Source: Pedobacter chitinilyticus
Lineage (GTDB): Bacteria; Bacteroidota; Bacteroidia; Sphingobacteriales; Sphingobacteriaceae
Length of the DNA stretch: 64,000 bases
NCBI RefSeq assembly: GCF_003313385.1
Contig: NZ_QMHN01000001.1
Coordinates: 1,593,117 to 1,657,116, forward strand
Direction: 5' to 3'
Shown: positions 10,501-18,021 of the stretch, one piece after another
How positions within the stretch are numbered: position 1 is the stretch's first letter
Layout: each line of letters begins with the position of its first letter
Notes under the pieces: generated by a model
Database searches by the model: none
Told to the model about the DNA's origin: nothing
The model's input: only the letters and a program-made list of their open reading frames with translations
Program-made: the position numbers and the translations under genes

Positions 10501-11163
10501 TGTAACTACAATATTTCCCTCAAACCAATTAGGGCGTTTGGCATTCAGCCAACTTTCATCGAACCTAAGGATATTAGACTTTGTCCAATTGGAAGCATCT
10601 AACAAATCGGAATTGGCAGGCGCAGAAAGTACGAAAGCATGAAAATCTCTTTCATTATCAGGGTCAGGGCTTTCCTCATAAGCACGCCAAACCCTGCCAT
10701 TGTGAACCACTACTGGTACGGGACCCGTATGGTATCTACCGCTTAACAACAAACCTGAGGTGTTGTCTATCGCTCTTGTCCAGCTATAACCACCATCCAA
10801 TGATTTATAAATCACTACATCACCAAATGATTTTGCGGTACCCATTAAATAAAGTGCACTGTTATGTACAAATAAGGTTGCCCAATGGCAATTTGGCACT
10901 TGCGTGGTGAAACTCCAAGTTACCCCGTTATCGGTAGACCTGTAAATGGAACTTACTGTTCCTGTATAATCATGAGAAACTACATAACTCCCATCAGGCA
11001 ATACCACAATACTTGGCGAGGCATAACTGCGTGAAAGCGGATTGGGACTTTGCGCAATAACGGTACCTGGGAAGTTAGTTTGCGCTTCGGCACTGAAGAC
11101 AATATTTAATAAGGAAACAAAAAGGCAAATGACCATGCATTTGACACTGCTGATCTTCTTCAT
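7597..11163 (-). CDS. BNR/sialidase-fold T9SS-secreted protein with three repeated modules
   Basis: 1188 residues. The signal peptide ends near residue 27 (SAEA-Q). Residues about 35-400 carry Asp-box repeats (STDNGVTW at 76-83, SLDGGYSW at 121-128) in a sialidase-type six-bladed propeller. Three beta-sandwich-like modules of about 200 residues follow, between roughly 415 and 1015. Each begins with a conserved TLSRGAG motif and contains a WYFSLD/YSLDGTNF-like strand and a FRIYxWGA motif. A fibronectin-like segment follows (about 1030-1110). The C-terminus (about 1115-1188: NGNATIEIHDMVGRKILSQK ending VISNKFIKQ) is a T9SS type-A sorting signal, so the protein should be secreted or surface-anchored. 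Whether it is a true sialidase is not certain, since the arginine triad was not identified. Confidence 0.85.
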   Translation of the reverse strand: MKKISSVKCMVICLFVSLLNIVFSAEAQTNFPGTVIAQSPNPLSRSYASPSIVVLPDGSYVVSHDYTGTVSSIYRSTDNGVTWSFTTQVPNCHWATLFVHNSALYLMGTAKSFGDVVIYKSLDGGYSWTRAIDNTSGLLLSGRYHTGPVPVVVHNGRVWRAYEESPDPDNERDFHAFVLSAPANSDLLDASNWTKSNILRFDESWLNAKRPNWFEGNIVVTPSGNVVDFMRLETWQAVGGGMSITTGGATGLQRYEVAAKISVSADGSTVSFGNTAAEYAHFPGSESKFTIRYDATSGKYWTIVSKISVFTDTWETYNLPSHQRNVLALYSSSDLVTWDHKYDIIKWNEGYPVKTWDVFGFQYADWQFQGNDIVAVSRTAWYGERYHNANLITFHRITNFRTKQLTDSPADLLPQTQSTPILSWKFSNPDAAGSQATSASTFNHANLGVSTLSRGAGLANTAGLLRSFNSTAPSPASSLASAITNNQYLQFEVASKSGYMASIHSIDAKLRRNSAGAIYYKWAYSTDGTNFTEISDYNIPFSDSNSEGVVQSTIHVGGLVPLQNLAAPQKATFRIYFWGATTSSGGFAIGRYPTGDNTPSLIVGGEVKAIPPVPPSLLAWQFSAVSGVVAGSLNATTNNSYLHPSTLSRGAGLTALSLARGYYSTVSAYGVAGSSANSKATAIANNDYYTFTVKPKIDVVVSLATLNVKLRKNGSGPTMASWYYSLDGTNFKEITQSTNVLVGDTEGDLQPTVDLSAIAELQNLDDTKTVTFRVYGWGALTNAGGFGIGRYGTGDTTPSLSVGGSAIYNGVDLANWNYDLAAKNSAINANIIHPDVQQATLSRGAGATYVNNSTLSYVATFAAGANFATAQSTGAYFQAVLNLNTTKQISLSSIKTRLRTSNAKSVKNYKWYFSLDNITYTEIYTGNNSIGLTDTQGEDQYEISLKHLAALKNLSGTTNVYFRIYAWGADVGSADSERGFGFGKGESSTTGRTVLTFTGTIADDDQVMPVHDLKFSGKANKNIVQLQWTTSAEKDNARFEILRSTNGAPFVALDQLEGKGTTTQKSEYRYADNNPALGLNYYQLKQVDFNGDSKLSTPIAVSVKMSEHHFQVNAPAQQDVVNIFTSSLNGNATIEIHDMVGRKILSQKIKLAGGEERLTLPAFLNKGVYLASLWVEGQPVISNKFIKQ

Positions 11164-11272
11164 ACGGTTAAGCTTAATTATTTGGATAGTTTATCCAAAA
11201 ATAAGGCTCATAAACCCGCTTAAAGTACAACTTGTTAGCTAATTAGTATAGGATGTTAGCGTTTGGTGTAAA

Positions 11273-11485
11273 TACACCCTCTTTGTCCTTTGGACATCTA
11301 TTGATACGTATGTTATTATTTTGACATCAATGAGCTCGCTGCGCTTCGGTTCTCCCTGTGAGGGAGAGAAAAGCATTTACTAAAATTCGGCTAAACGATC
11401 AATGTTTGCAACGCAGAATGCTCATAGCACTAGCTGTCCCCTCTCCTTTTCAAGGAGAGGGCTAGGGAGAGGTTCTCTACTAACA
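11273..11485. repeat. Dispersed repeat family A (CTCTCC element), copy 1
   Basis: Shares its building blocks with copies at 16733-16790, 17150-17490, 24739-24801, 32250-32428, 32820-33445 and 46300-46497. The blocks are a CCTCTC...ACATCTATTGATA segment, ATCAATGAGCTCGCTGCGCT, a CTTCGGTTCTCCC...GGGAGAG hairpin, and CTCTCCTTTTCAAGGAGAGG followed by GCTAGGGAGAGGTT. The last block is itself an inverted repeat. No reading frame is conserved across copies, so this is a noncoding element. Confidence 0.7.
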
Positions 11486-11545
11486 AAACCTGCTACTGCA
11501 TTACGACACCCAATCGAGCTGGCCACGACGAACAATTGGAAAACT

Positions 11546-11636
11546 ATGCAAACTAACCACTAATCACTAACAACTATCTACTAACAACTAGCCACTAGCC
11601 ACTAACAACTATCTACTAATTCCTAACTCCTAAAGT
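11546..11636. repeat. Degenerate tandem repeat (ACTAACAACTA-like)
   Basis: Runs of CACTAACAACTATCTACTAA and close variants fill this stretch just before the DUF3820 gene. It is low-complexity DNA with no coding sense. Confidence 0.6.
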
Positions 11637-11638
11637 CC

Positions 11639-11646
11639 TACCTTTA
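11639..11646 (+). promoter_or_regulatory. Candidate -7 element of the DUF3820 gene
   Basis: TACCTTTA, close to the Bacteroidetes TAnnTTTG element, lies only 4 nt before the ATG at 11651. If it is used, the transcript would start at or near the initiation codon and be essentially leaderless. Confidence 0.35.
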
Positions 11647-11650
11647 CAGC

Positions 11651-11860
11651 ATGAATCCCGAGCTTTTAAAAGATTTAGTACAAATGCGAATGCCCTTTGG
11701 CAAATACCAAGGCAGACTATTATGTGATTTGCCAGAATACTATTTAGTTTGGTATCATCAAAAAGGATTTCCCGCTGGAAAATTGGGAATGCTACTAGCT
11801 ACGCTATATGAAATTAAGCTGAATGGTTTAGAGTATTTATTACAACCATTAAAGAGATAA
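11651..11860 (+). CDS. DUF3820 family protein
   Basis: 69 residues, a complete small protein. The segment MPFGKYQGRLLCDLPEYYLVW is the DUF3820 signature (PFGKYKG...DLPxxYLxW), a family distributed widely in bacteria and of unknown biochemical role. It has no signal peptide or membrane segment, so it is cytosolic. It is a single gene flanked by repeats, followed at 11873 by a palindromic terminator-like element shared with the convergent TonB receptor gene. Confidence 0.85.
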   Translation: MNPELLKDLVQMRMPFGKYQGRLLCDLPEYYLVWYHQKGFPAGKLGMLLATLYEIKLNGLEYLLQPLKR

Positions 11861-11872
11861 GTTTTCCATAAA

Positions 11873-11908
11873 AAAACCTCGTAGGTTTTAAAAACCTGCG
11901 AGGTTTAT
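11873..11908. terminator. Bidirectional palindromic terminator
   Basis: AAACCTCGTAGGTTTT followed by AAAACCTGCGAGGTTT makes a long hairpin with one T/G mismatch, with A-runs and T-runs on its sides. It lies between the convergent DUF3820 and TonB receptor genes and could stop transcription from both. An almost identical palindrome stands alone at 14943-14977. Confidence 0.7.
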
Positions 11909-11940
11909 GAATTCTTCGCTGTACTTAGAATGATAAAGAA

Positions 11941-14337
11941 TTAAAACTTCAAGTTCAAGCTTAACAAGAAATTACGAGTAGCTTGCGGATAAAAGTATTT
12001 ATAGCGGCCAAAATCTCCATTAGATAAATAAGCACCACTTCCACCATTAGCTTCATACTTCACGTTAAAGATGTTGTTCACCAAAAAGTTTAAACCAACA
12101 TTCTTAACACCAGGTAAAGCCAAGTTATAAGTCAAACGCACATCATTGATAAAGAAAGCATCCAAAACACGATCACTAGCAGAAGTATTATCTAAGTTCT
12201 GCTCACCAACATATTTACTGATCAAAGCTATTCCCGCATTTTTATAAGTGTATGCAAACTCATTTGAAGCCACAATTTTCGGCGAGTAAGCAATATTAGT
12301 ATTGCTATAGTCAAAAGTCAACAAAGCACCATCTATCGTATCATCATAAACATATTCCGTAAAGTTCTTGATCCTACTTTGGCTCAAAGTAGCCGTTGCC
12401 GACCATGAAAAGTTCTTCACGATCTGCCAACGGGCATCTAATTCTAAACCGATACGGTAGCTATCAGGCACATTCTGACGAGTTTGCCCACCCACTTCAT
12501 TCAACTTACCTGTGTTGATCAATTGATTTTTATACAACATGGCAAAACCATTGGCACCAATATTAAAGTTAGACTGTTGTGTTCTGTAACCAAACTCAAT
12601 ATCTGTTAAACTTTCGTGCTTAGGGCGTGTTCCTGTATTCGAATCTGTAAAATCTCTACGGTTAGGCTCCTTGTTACCTACCGCTACCGAAGCATAAACA
12701 TTGTTCTTGTCATCCAAGTTGTAGCTTAAACCAAATTTAGGATTGAAAAACTCCAAACGTGCATTCTGTTGCGCAAAGTTCTTCGCATCAACCTTACCAT
12801 AAAACGAATAGAAAACATTACGATATTGCAAATCAGCATAAATATTAAGCTTGTCTAATTGATAACTTACCCTACCAAAAATATTGAAGTCACTTTTAAA
12901 AGCATCGTTATCATTATATCTGTGGCGTATAGAGCCCGAGCCATCATAATTAGCATACTGTGCCCAAATCACTTCATCAAAGTGATTACCTTCATAACGG
13001 TTATAAGCACCACCCAAAGTAAAATTCAAGTTGCTTTGCGGGGTGTACGACAATGAATAAGTACCGCCATAAAAGTTATTATCCAACCATAAACGACGTA
13101 CCAAATCAGATTTTTCAATAGTTCCAATAGGAAGGTTAGAAACAGGATCTTTAATAATCACTGGGTTGATTGAATATTCCTTTAAATCCTGTGCAGTTTT
13201 AAACTCCTCATAGTAACCTCTACCATACGTATAGTGCAAAGCCGCATTGGCTACCAATTGTTTGGTGATGTTACGAGTATAAAACAACTGGTAGTGATCT
13301 TGTTGGTAATTATCCGTTTGATTATCGTACGTAAAATCATTATGCTTGCGATCAGTTTCTAACATCTCTTCGCTAATACCGTTCCACGCTTGGTAAGTCT
13401 TCTCCGTTCCACTAAATACATTTAAACGCAAGATGTCGTTTTTACCATAGTAGGCACCCGTTACAAAAAATGACTTCAAGTTAGAAGACGCCCTATCCAC
13501 ATAACCATCAGATTTAATTCTCGACAAACGAGCATCAAAACTAAACTTATTGTTAATCAAACCTGTCCCCGCACTTACTGTGTTTCTCCAGGTTTGGTAA
13601 GAGCCGTAGGTGTTGTTCAATTCTGCATAGGCCGAATCTCTTCTCGTAGTGGTTTGGATATTCAAACTCGCCCCAAAAGCACCCGCCCCATTGGTAGAGG
13701 TACCTACGCCACGCTGTATCTGAATATTATCTACCGACGAAGCCAAATCTGGCAAATTGATAAAAAAACTACCCTGACTTTCAGCATCGTTCAAAGGAAT
13801 ACCATTTAAGGTTACATTAATACGGGTAGCATCGCTGCCCCTAATACGTATTCCTGTATAACCTATACCAGCACCCGCATCAGAAGTCACCACTACCGAT
13901 GGTGTTTGGTTCAGCAAATAAGGCAAATCCTGTCCCTGATTCGTTTTTTCCAAATCAGCTTTGCTTAAGTTCTTATAGGTAAAAGCCGCATTCTTACTTA
14001 CCCTTGTAGCACTTACCACTACCTCATCGGCCACAAACGAAAGCTGTTGCAGTACAAAGTCCAGTTCCGCATTAGCTGTTAAGTTTACTTTTTTCTCTTG
14101 CGTAGCAAAACCTACATAACTAATGGCCACCGTGTAGCTGCCAGCAGGTAAGTTGGCAAACTCGTAAACACCATTGGCATTACTTGCCGCCGTAAATCCC
14201 TTGCCTTTTAATTTCACGCTTGCACCAGAAAGTGCTTTTCCATCTCCTTCGGTAACCTTTCCCGAAATCTTGAACTGTGCCATCGCCAAAAACGGACACA
14301 GCAATGCAGCCAAAACTGCAAATTTTAAATTTTTCAA
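11941..14337 (-). CDS. TonB-dependent receptor under a TPP riboswitch (probable thiamin-compound receptor)
   Basis: 798 residues. The signal peptide ends near residue 20 (FLAMA-Q), then a carboxypeptidase-regulatory-like domain (about 22-95), a plug (about 115-230, with SDATRINVTLNGIPLNDAESQG) and a beta-barrel ending in NFLLSLNLKF. The gene lies directly behind a TPP riboswitch. TPP-regulated TonB receptors are known in Bacteroidetes as candidate thiamin or thiamin-precursor importers, so the ligand assignment comes from regulation, not from the protein. No ATG fits the signal peptide: the only in-frame start giving it is TTG at 14337. An ATG at 14365 is in a different frame. No pnuT or thiamin kinase gene is adjacent. 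Confidence 0.9.
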   Translation of the reverse strand: MKNLKFAVLAALLCPFLAMAQFKISGKVTEGDGKALSGASVKLKGKGFTAASNANGVYEFANLPAGSYTVAISYVGFATQEKKVNLTANAELDFVLQQLSFVADEVVVSATRVSKNAAFTYKNLSKADLEKTNQGQDLPYLLNQTPSVVVTSDAGAGIGYTGIRIRGSDATRINVTLNGIPLNDAESQGSFFINLPDLASSVDNIQIQRGVGTSTNGAGAFGASLNIQTTTRRDSAYAELNNTYGSYQTWRNTVSAGTGLINNKFSFDARLSRIKSDGYVDRASSNLKSFFVTGAYYGKNDILRLNVFSGTEKTYQAWNGISEEMLETDRKHNDFTYDNQTDNYQQDHYQLFYTRNITKQLVANAALHYTYGRGYYEEFKTAQDLKEYSINPVIIKDPVSNLPIGTIEKSDLVRRLWLDNNFYGGTYSLSYTPQSNLNFTLGGAYNRYEGNHFDEVIWAQYANYDGSGSIRHRYNDNDAFKSDFNIFGRVSYQLDKLNIYADLQYRNVFYSFYGKVDAKNFAQQNARLEFFNPKFGLSYNLDDKNNVYASVAVGNKEPNRRDFTDSNTGTRPKHESLTDIEFGYRTQQSNFNIGANGFAMLYKNQLINTGKLNEVGGQTRQNVPDSYRIGLELDARWQIVKNFSWSATATLSQSRIKNFTEYVYDDTIDGALLTFDYSNTNIAYSPKIVASNEFAYTYKNAGIALISKYVGEQNLDNTSASDRVLDAFFINDVRLTYNLALPGVKNVGLNFLVNNIFNVKYEANGGSGAYLSNGDFGRYKYFYPQATRNFLLSLNLKF

Positions 14338-14404
14338 CTTTTTGTTGTTTTTTAGTTAAACCCATCGGTAAGTAGGGGTTACTCCCGACTTTAGTTAAAC
14401 TTCA

Positions 14405-14580
14405 TAAACCATCCCTACGCCAGCATTACCTGGATCAGGTGCATTTAAGTTTCAAGTTGAAGGTTTAAAGTTTAAAGTATGGGCTGTCCAAACTTTTTAC
14501 TTTTTACTTTACACTTTTTACTTAAAATGGGTATGATCTCAGCCTTTATTTGTGTTTTATGCAAAACAAGGCACCCCTTA
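14405..14580 (-). ncRNA. TPP (thiamin pyrophosphate) riboswitch with long insertion
   Basis: Read on the minus strand, the conserved parts occur in order: GGGGTGCC, then GGCTGAGATCATACCC, then ACCTGATCCAGGTAATGCTG and GCGTAGGGA. These are the hallmark THI-element blocks. The P3 arm is GCCTT/AAGGC with an inner GTTTT/AAAAC hairpin. About 85 nt of A/T-rich DNA separates ATACCC from ACCTGATC; its ends can pair (TTTAAGT with ACTTAAA), so it probably forms an extra helix. No T-run terminator follows before the receptor gene, so control is probably at translation. TPP binding would lower synthesis of the TonB receptor. Confidence 0.93.
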
Positions 14581-14764
14581 TTGATGCTGCAAAGCTATAT
14601 CTTTTTTTCGAAAAGCAAAATCCGTAGCACTTATTTACCGAAAGTCCTGCTTTTCGTTGCAATCTTTTTGCCCTACTATAGTGCTGTCATCCCGAGGTAC
14701 GAGGGATCTCTACTGACCTAGCACGTAACCTACAGATTCTTCACTAACGTTCAGAATGACAGCA

Positions 14765-15052
14765 ACAAAAAGTATTTCCACTACAATCAGGTTTAATGGG
14801 CAAATCCATCTTACCAACTTTGCGTCCTTCGCGTAACCCCCTTTATTCCTTTGCGGTACTATCATTAAAAAACGACATCAATAAACCTTATTTTATCACA
14901 AAAAGATTAATCAAGTTGCGCAAAGCAATGCTGTGACAAAGCCTAACCTCGTAGGTTTTAAAAACCTACGAGGTTTCCCTCAAAACAAAAAGTATTTCCA
15001 CTACAATTAGGTTTAACTAGCAAATCCATCTTACCAACTTTGCGTCCTTTGC
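14765..15052. repeat. Pair of 68-bp direct repeats
   Basis: 14765-14832 and 14985-15052 match in all but a few positions and are 220 bp apart. Both contain ACAAAAAGTATTTCCACTAC, AGGTTTAA and CAAATCCATCTTACCAACTT. The DNA between holds a second piece of repeat DNA and the palindrome at 14943-14977. Together with 14581-14764, this is a gene-free stretch between the riboswitch and the DinB-like gene. Confidence 0.7.
14943..14977. terminator. Isolated palindromic terminator-like element
   Basis: AACCTCGTAGGTTTT then AAAACCTACGAGGTT is a perfect inverted repeat, nearly the same as the one at 11873-11908 but with no gene ending next to it. It is either a mobile terminator-type repeat or the relic of a lost gene's terminator. 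Confidence 0.55.
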
Positions 15053-15184
15053 GATTACTTGATCAATCTTTGCGGTGAAATTTCTAAATCTTTTAATAGA
15101 TTACCGCAAAGGGATAAAGAGTTACGTAAAGAAGTATGAAACCAATTCAAATTCATCCTATCTTTAAACAACAAAACAAATCTC

Positions 15185-15769
15185 ATGAACGACGATTACC
15201 TCGATAGTGCCAAAAAGCAATTTCAGTATTACAAACAACTTGGCGACAAAACATTTGCCCAATTAAACGACGATGCCCTGTTTTGGCAATTCAACCAAGA
15301 TAGCAACAGCATCGCCATCATTGTAAGCCATCTATCGGGTAATATGCTTTCACGTTGGACTGATTTCCTTTCTACCGATGGCGAAAAGCAATGGCGCAAT
15401 AGAGATGAGGAATTTGAACAGCAAATCACTTCCAAACAAGAACTTGTTGCCAAATGGGAAAAAGGTTGGGATTGCTTATTCCACGCCATCAACCCTTTAA
15501 CCGCTGCTGATTTAAACCGAATCATTTACATCCGCAACCAAGGACACACCGTCTTAGAAGCCATCAACCGACAGCTTGCACATTATCCCTATCATGTTGG
15601 TCAAATTGTAATGTTGGGTAAAATGTTGGCAAAAGATGGCTGGCAATCGTTGTCTATTCCCAAAGGAAAGTCACAAGCCTATAACCAAAATAAATTTGCC
15701 CAACCAAAACAAAACAAGCACTTTACCGATGATTATTTAGATAATTCAACCACACAACAATCGTCATGA
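15185..15769 (+). CDS. DinB-like DUF1572 family protein
   Basis: 194 residues. The opening MNDDYLDSAKKQFQYYKQLG, the segment SNSIAIIVSHLSGNMLSRWTDF and the later LAHYPYHVGQIVMLGKML match the DUF1572 branch of the DinB/YfiT four-helix fold. Histidines in the HLSGN and HYPYHVGQ segments could bind a metal, as in related thiol-dependent enzymes; the substrate is unknown. It is cytosolic. The stop overlaps the ATG of the next gene (ATGA), so these two and the lipoprotein gene after them form a small operon. Confidence 0.85.
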   Translation: MNDDYLDSAKKQFQYYKQLGDKTFAQLNDDALFWQFNQDSNSIAIIVSHLSGNMLSRWTDFLSTDGEKQWRNRDEEFEQQITSKQELVAKWEKGWDCLFHAINPLTAADLNRIIYIRNQGHTVLEAINRQLAHYPYHVGQIVMLGKMLAKDGWQSLSIPKGKSQAYNQNKFAQPKQNKHFTDDYLDNSTTQQSS

Positions 15770-16155
15770 AACAAGACACAAAAGACTATAACAACCGGCA
15801 AACTGAAGTAGACAAAGCCATTTGTGACTTACTGGCCAATAGCATTAACCAACATCTCCCCGAAGCCGAAAACAAGGTATGGCATGCACATCCCGTTTGG
15901 TTTTTAGACGGCAATCCCATTGTAGGTTACAGTAAACTCAAGAACTGCATACGCTTGTTATTCTGGAGCGGTCAATCTTTTGAAGAACCTACCCTAAAAG
16001 ACGAAGGAACTTTCAAAGCTGCCGAAGCGCGCTATACCGAGGTTGAGCAAGTGAATGTCGATGATTTAAAACGCTGGCTGGAAAAAGCAAGAGCTATCCA
16101 ATGGGATTATAAAAACTTGATTAAACGCAAGGGTAAATTGGAAAGGCTGAAATAA
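15766..16155 (+). CDS. DUF1801 family protein
   Basis: 129 residues, soluble. HAHPVWFLDGNPIVGYSKLK followed by IRLLFWSGQSF fits the DUF1801 (YdhG-like) fold, a small alpha/beta family of unknown function often found beside DinB-like proteins. It starts within the stop codon of the DUF1572 gene, so translation is probably coupled. The conserved core is complete and the length is normal. Confidence 0.8.
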   Translation: MKQDTKDYNNRQTEVDKAICDLLANSINQHLPEAENKVWHAHPVWFLDGNPIVGYSKLKNCIRLLFWSGQSFEEPTLKDEGTFKAAEARYTEVEQVNVDDLKRWLEKARAIQWDYKNLIKRKGKLERLK

Positions 16156-16161
16156 GAATTA

Positions 16162-16716
16162 ATGATAAAAAAGTATATCCACCTAGCAATGAGCATAGCA
16201 TTGCTAATGTTTGCGGCCTGTAACAGCAATCCGTCAGCGATTAATATAAAGAAAGTGTTTATTGATTCCACTTTTTTGGTGGAGCTAAAAACTTCTAATC
16301 TAAAGGAAATAAAATCTATCAACAATTTCCATATCGATGATAAAGGAGATCAAATCTATGCTTTAATAAAGCGTAGGATGAAATTTTGGGTGTATCGCGA
16401 AGAAGCCATCAGCTCAGAGATAAGTATGAAAATCATTTTATCTACAAAACCATATGACATGGGCTTAGATGGCACATTAAATGTCGTGTTTTTAGGACTA
16501 TATGATAAAGAAAATCAGCTTATTGATTTAATGAGGATTGGCAAATACGCAAGTTTTTCAGATACTGACGAATTAGAGACATCTATTATCAATGACAATC
16601 AAATCGTGAAGAAGAAAAAAAGTAATGAAATTTTGGATGATGGGCAAATTTATCAAACCACCATTAATGAACATTATCAAATTACGACCAACGGAAAATT
16701 CAAGAAACTTGAATGA
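16162..16716 (+). CDS. Hypothetical lipoprotein
   Basis: 184 residues with a clear lipoprotein signal (MFAAC, Cys20). The mature part is charged and mixed alpha/beta, with no family recognised. It begins 6 nt after the DUF1801 gene on the same strand and is probably the last gene of that operon. It likely faces the periplasm or sits in the outer membrane. Confidence 0.7.
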   Translation: MIKKYIHLAMSIALLMFAACNSNPSAINIKKVFIDSTFLVELKTSNLKEIKSINNFHIDDKGDQIYALIKRRMKFWVYREEAISSEISMKIILSTKPYDMGLDGTLNVVFLGLYDKENQLIDLMRIGKYASFSDTDELETSIINDNQIVKKKKSNEILDDGQIYQTTINEHYQITTNGKFKKLE

Positions 16717-16732
16717 AAAGCAAAAGATGATA

Positions 16733-16790
16733 AACCTCTCCCTAACTCTTTCGATAGATCGGAACAGGTACTCCTAAAAAATAGGAGAAC
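16733..16790. repeat. Dispersed repeat family A, inverted fragment
   Basis: The segment ACCTCTCCCTAACTCT plus TCCTA...TAGGA and GATCGGAACAGGT is the reverse complement of part of the family A unit seen at 32941-32990. It starts the 843-bp gene-free stretch 16717-17559. Confidence 0.55.
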
Positions 16791-16960
16791 GATGTGGCCA
16801 TCTAATAGTTTCCATAAAAAATTAAAAAAACTTATTAAAGATAGCTGATGATGGGCGAGTTAAAATGAAGGTAAAATGCAATTCATTGACACAAAACCTC
16901 ATTATTTTTCGTAAATTAGAAATACAACCTCATCTTTTTTACAATACTCATCTTAAACCC

Positions 16961-17010
16961 CGTAAAACTCCGTAGAAGTGCGTACAAGTCCGTAAAAGTC
17001 CGTACATATT
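16961..17010. repeat. Five tandem 10-bp units
   Basis: CGTAAAACTC, CGTAGAAGTG, CGTACAAGTC, CGTAAAAGTC and CGTACATATT follow one another without gaps, each beginning CGTA. It is a minisatellite-like array in gene-free DNA; no role is apparent. Confidence 0.8.
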
Positions 17011-17149
17011 ACAGTACTCCTAGAGGTTTTCTATAGTGTAGCTTTACTTTAACTTGTATGCTTATGGCTTATCCCCACTTATCGCAAGTCTTAAAGCATG
17101 GGAAAAGCTAAGACCGACTTGGTGCGGGATCATTTCTATGCTGCAAACA

Positions 17150-17490
17150 CCAAAATCACCACTCCCCTTCCCAAGCACTCCTCTATCCCTACAGATAGAA
17201 CCGAAGCGTAGCGAGCTCATTGATACCAAAACAAAATAAACAACCATCAATAAAAACCGCACAGCGGAAAGAGGGCTTTACCCACAAAACTTCTATCTAA
17301 CCTCACTAATTAAAAACAAGGCGGAGCTCGTAATACTAGATTATCTCCATAACGCAAACATCAAAATTACCAACCACCATTCCCAAGCACTCCTCTCTCC
17401 CTACCAGGGAGAACCGAAGCGTAGCGAGCTCATTGATACCAAAACAAAATAAACAACCATCAATAGAAACCGCACAGCGGAGAGGGTTTT
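17150..17490. repeat. Dispersed repeat family A, two tandem copies
   Basis: Two units about 215 bp apart share AGAACCGAAGCGTAGCGAGC, CATTGATACCAAAACAAAAT, AAACAACCATCAATA and ACCGCACAGCGGA. Orientation is opposite to the copy at 11273. The inverted arms of the first (a CCCTACAGATAGAACC segment) have drifted, while the second keeps CTCTCCCTACCAGGGAGA. Confidence 0.7.
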
Positions 17491-17531
17491 ATTAATCGTT
17501 AACAAACCTATGTTCCTACGTCATTTAACCT

Positions 17532-17539
17532 TAACTTTG
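17532..17539 (+). promoter_or_regulatory. Candidate -7 element of the VOC gene
   Basis: TAACTTTG, an exact TAnnTTTG match, lies 20 nt before the ATG at 17560. No TTG was found at the usual upstream distance. Confidence 0.35.
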
Positions 17540-17559
17540 AGTATCAATTATCAGGCGCT

Positions 17560-17952
17560 ATGGTCAAATTTGGATACACTATTCTTTACGTTAACGACGT
17601 TACAAAATCAATTGAGTTTTATGAAAAAGCCTTCGGTTTTACCAGAAAATTCATCACTCCCGACAATGATTATGCAGAACTAGATACTGGAAACACGACG
17701 ATTTCCTTTGCTTCACATACCTTAGCTGCTTCCAACTTGAAAGACGGCTTTACCCCTAGCGAGCTCAGCGATAAGCCTTTTGCCATCGAATTAGGTTTTG
17801 TTACCGATGATGTAAATGAAATATTCGAAGTGGCTGCAGAAAATGGTGCTACAAAAGTAGCAGCGCCCAAACAAAAACCTTGGGGACAAACGGTGGCTTA
17901 TCTAAGAGACATCGATGGATTTTTGATTGAGATCTGCACCCCAATGGGATAA
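17560..17952 (+). CDS. VOC family (glyoxalase/bleomycin-resistance fold) protein
   Basis: 130 residues, the usual size of a single two-repeat VOC protein. FGYTILYVNDVTKSIEFYEK and AFGFTRKF form the first beta-alpha-beta unit; VTDDVNEIFEVAAENG, KPWGQTVAYLRDIDGFLIEI and CTPMG form the second. The closing glutamate in FLIEICTP is at the usual metal-ligand position. Substrate is not predictable: the superfamily includes lyases, dioxygenases and drug-binding proteins. It is monocistronic and cytosolic. Confidence 0.85.
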   Translation: MVKFGYTILYVNDVTKSIEFYEKAFGFTRKFITPDNDYAELDTGNTTISFASHTLAASNLKDGFTPSELSDKPFAIELGFVTDDVNEIFEVAAENGATKVAAPKQKPWGQTVAYLRDIDGFLIEICTPMG

Positions 17953-18021
17953 ACCATAAAAACAGAGGTTTTAAGTAAGCATATCATCGATTATTTAGAA
18001 AAAAAGCCGATAGTAAACAGT

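Noticed and set aside
7597..11163. Confident call as exo-alpha-sialidase
   Set aside because: Asp boxes are present but the arginine triad and catalytic residues could not be placed.
14180..14365. 61-residue frame starting with ATG at 14365
   Set aside because: It is out of frame with the TonB receptor signal peptide and overlaps it; no homology is apparent.
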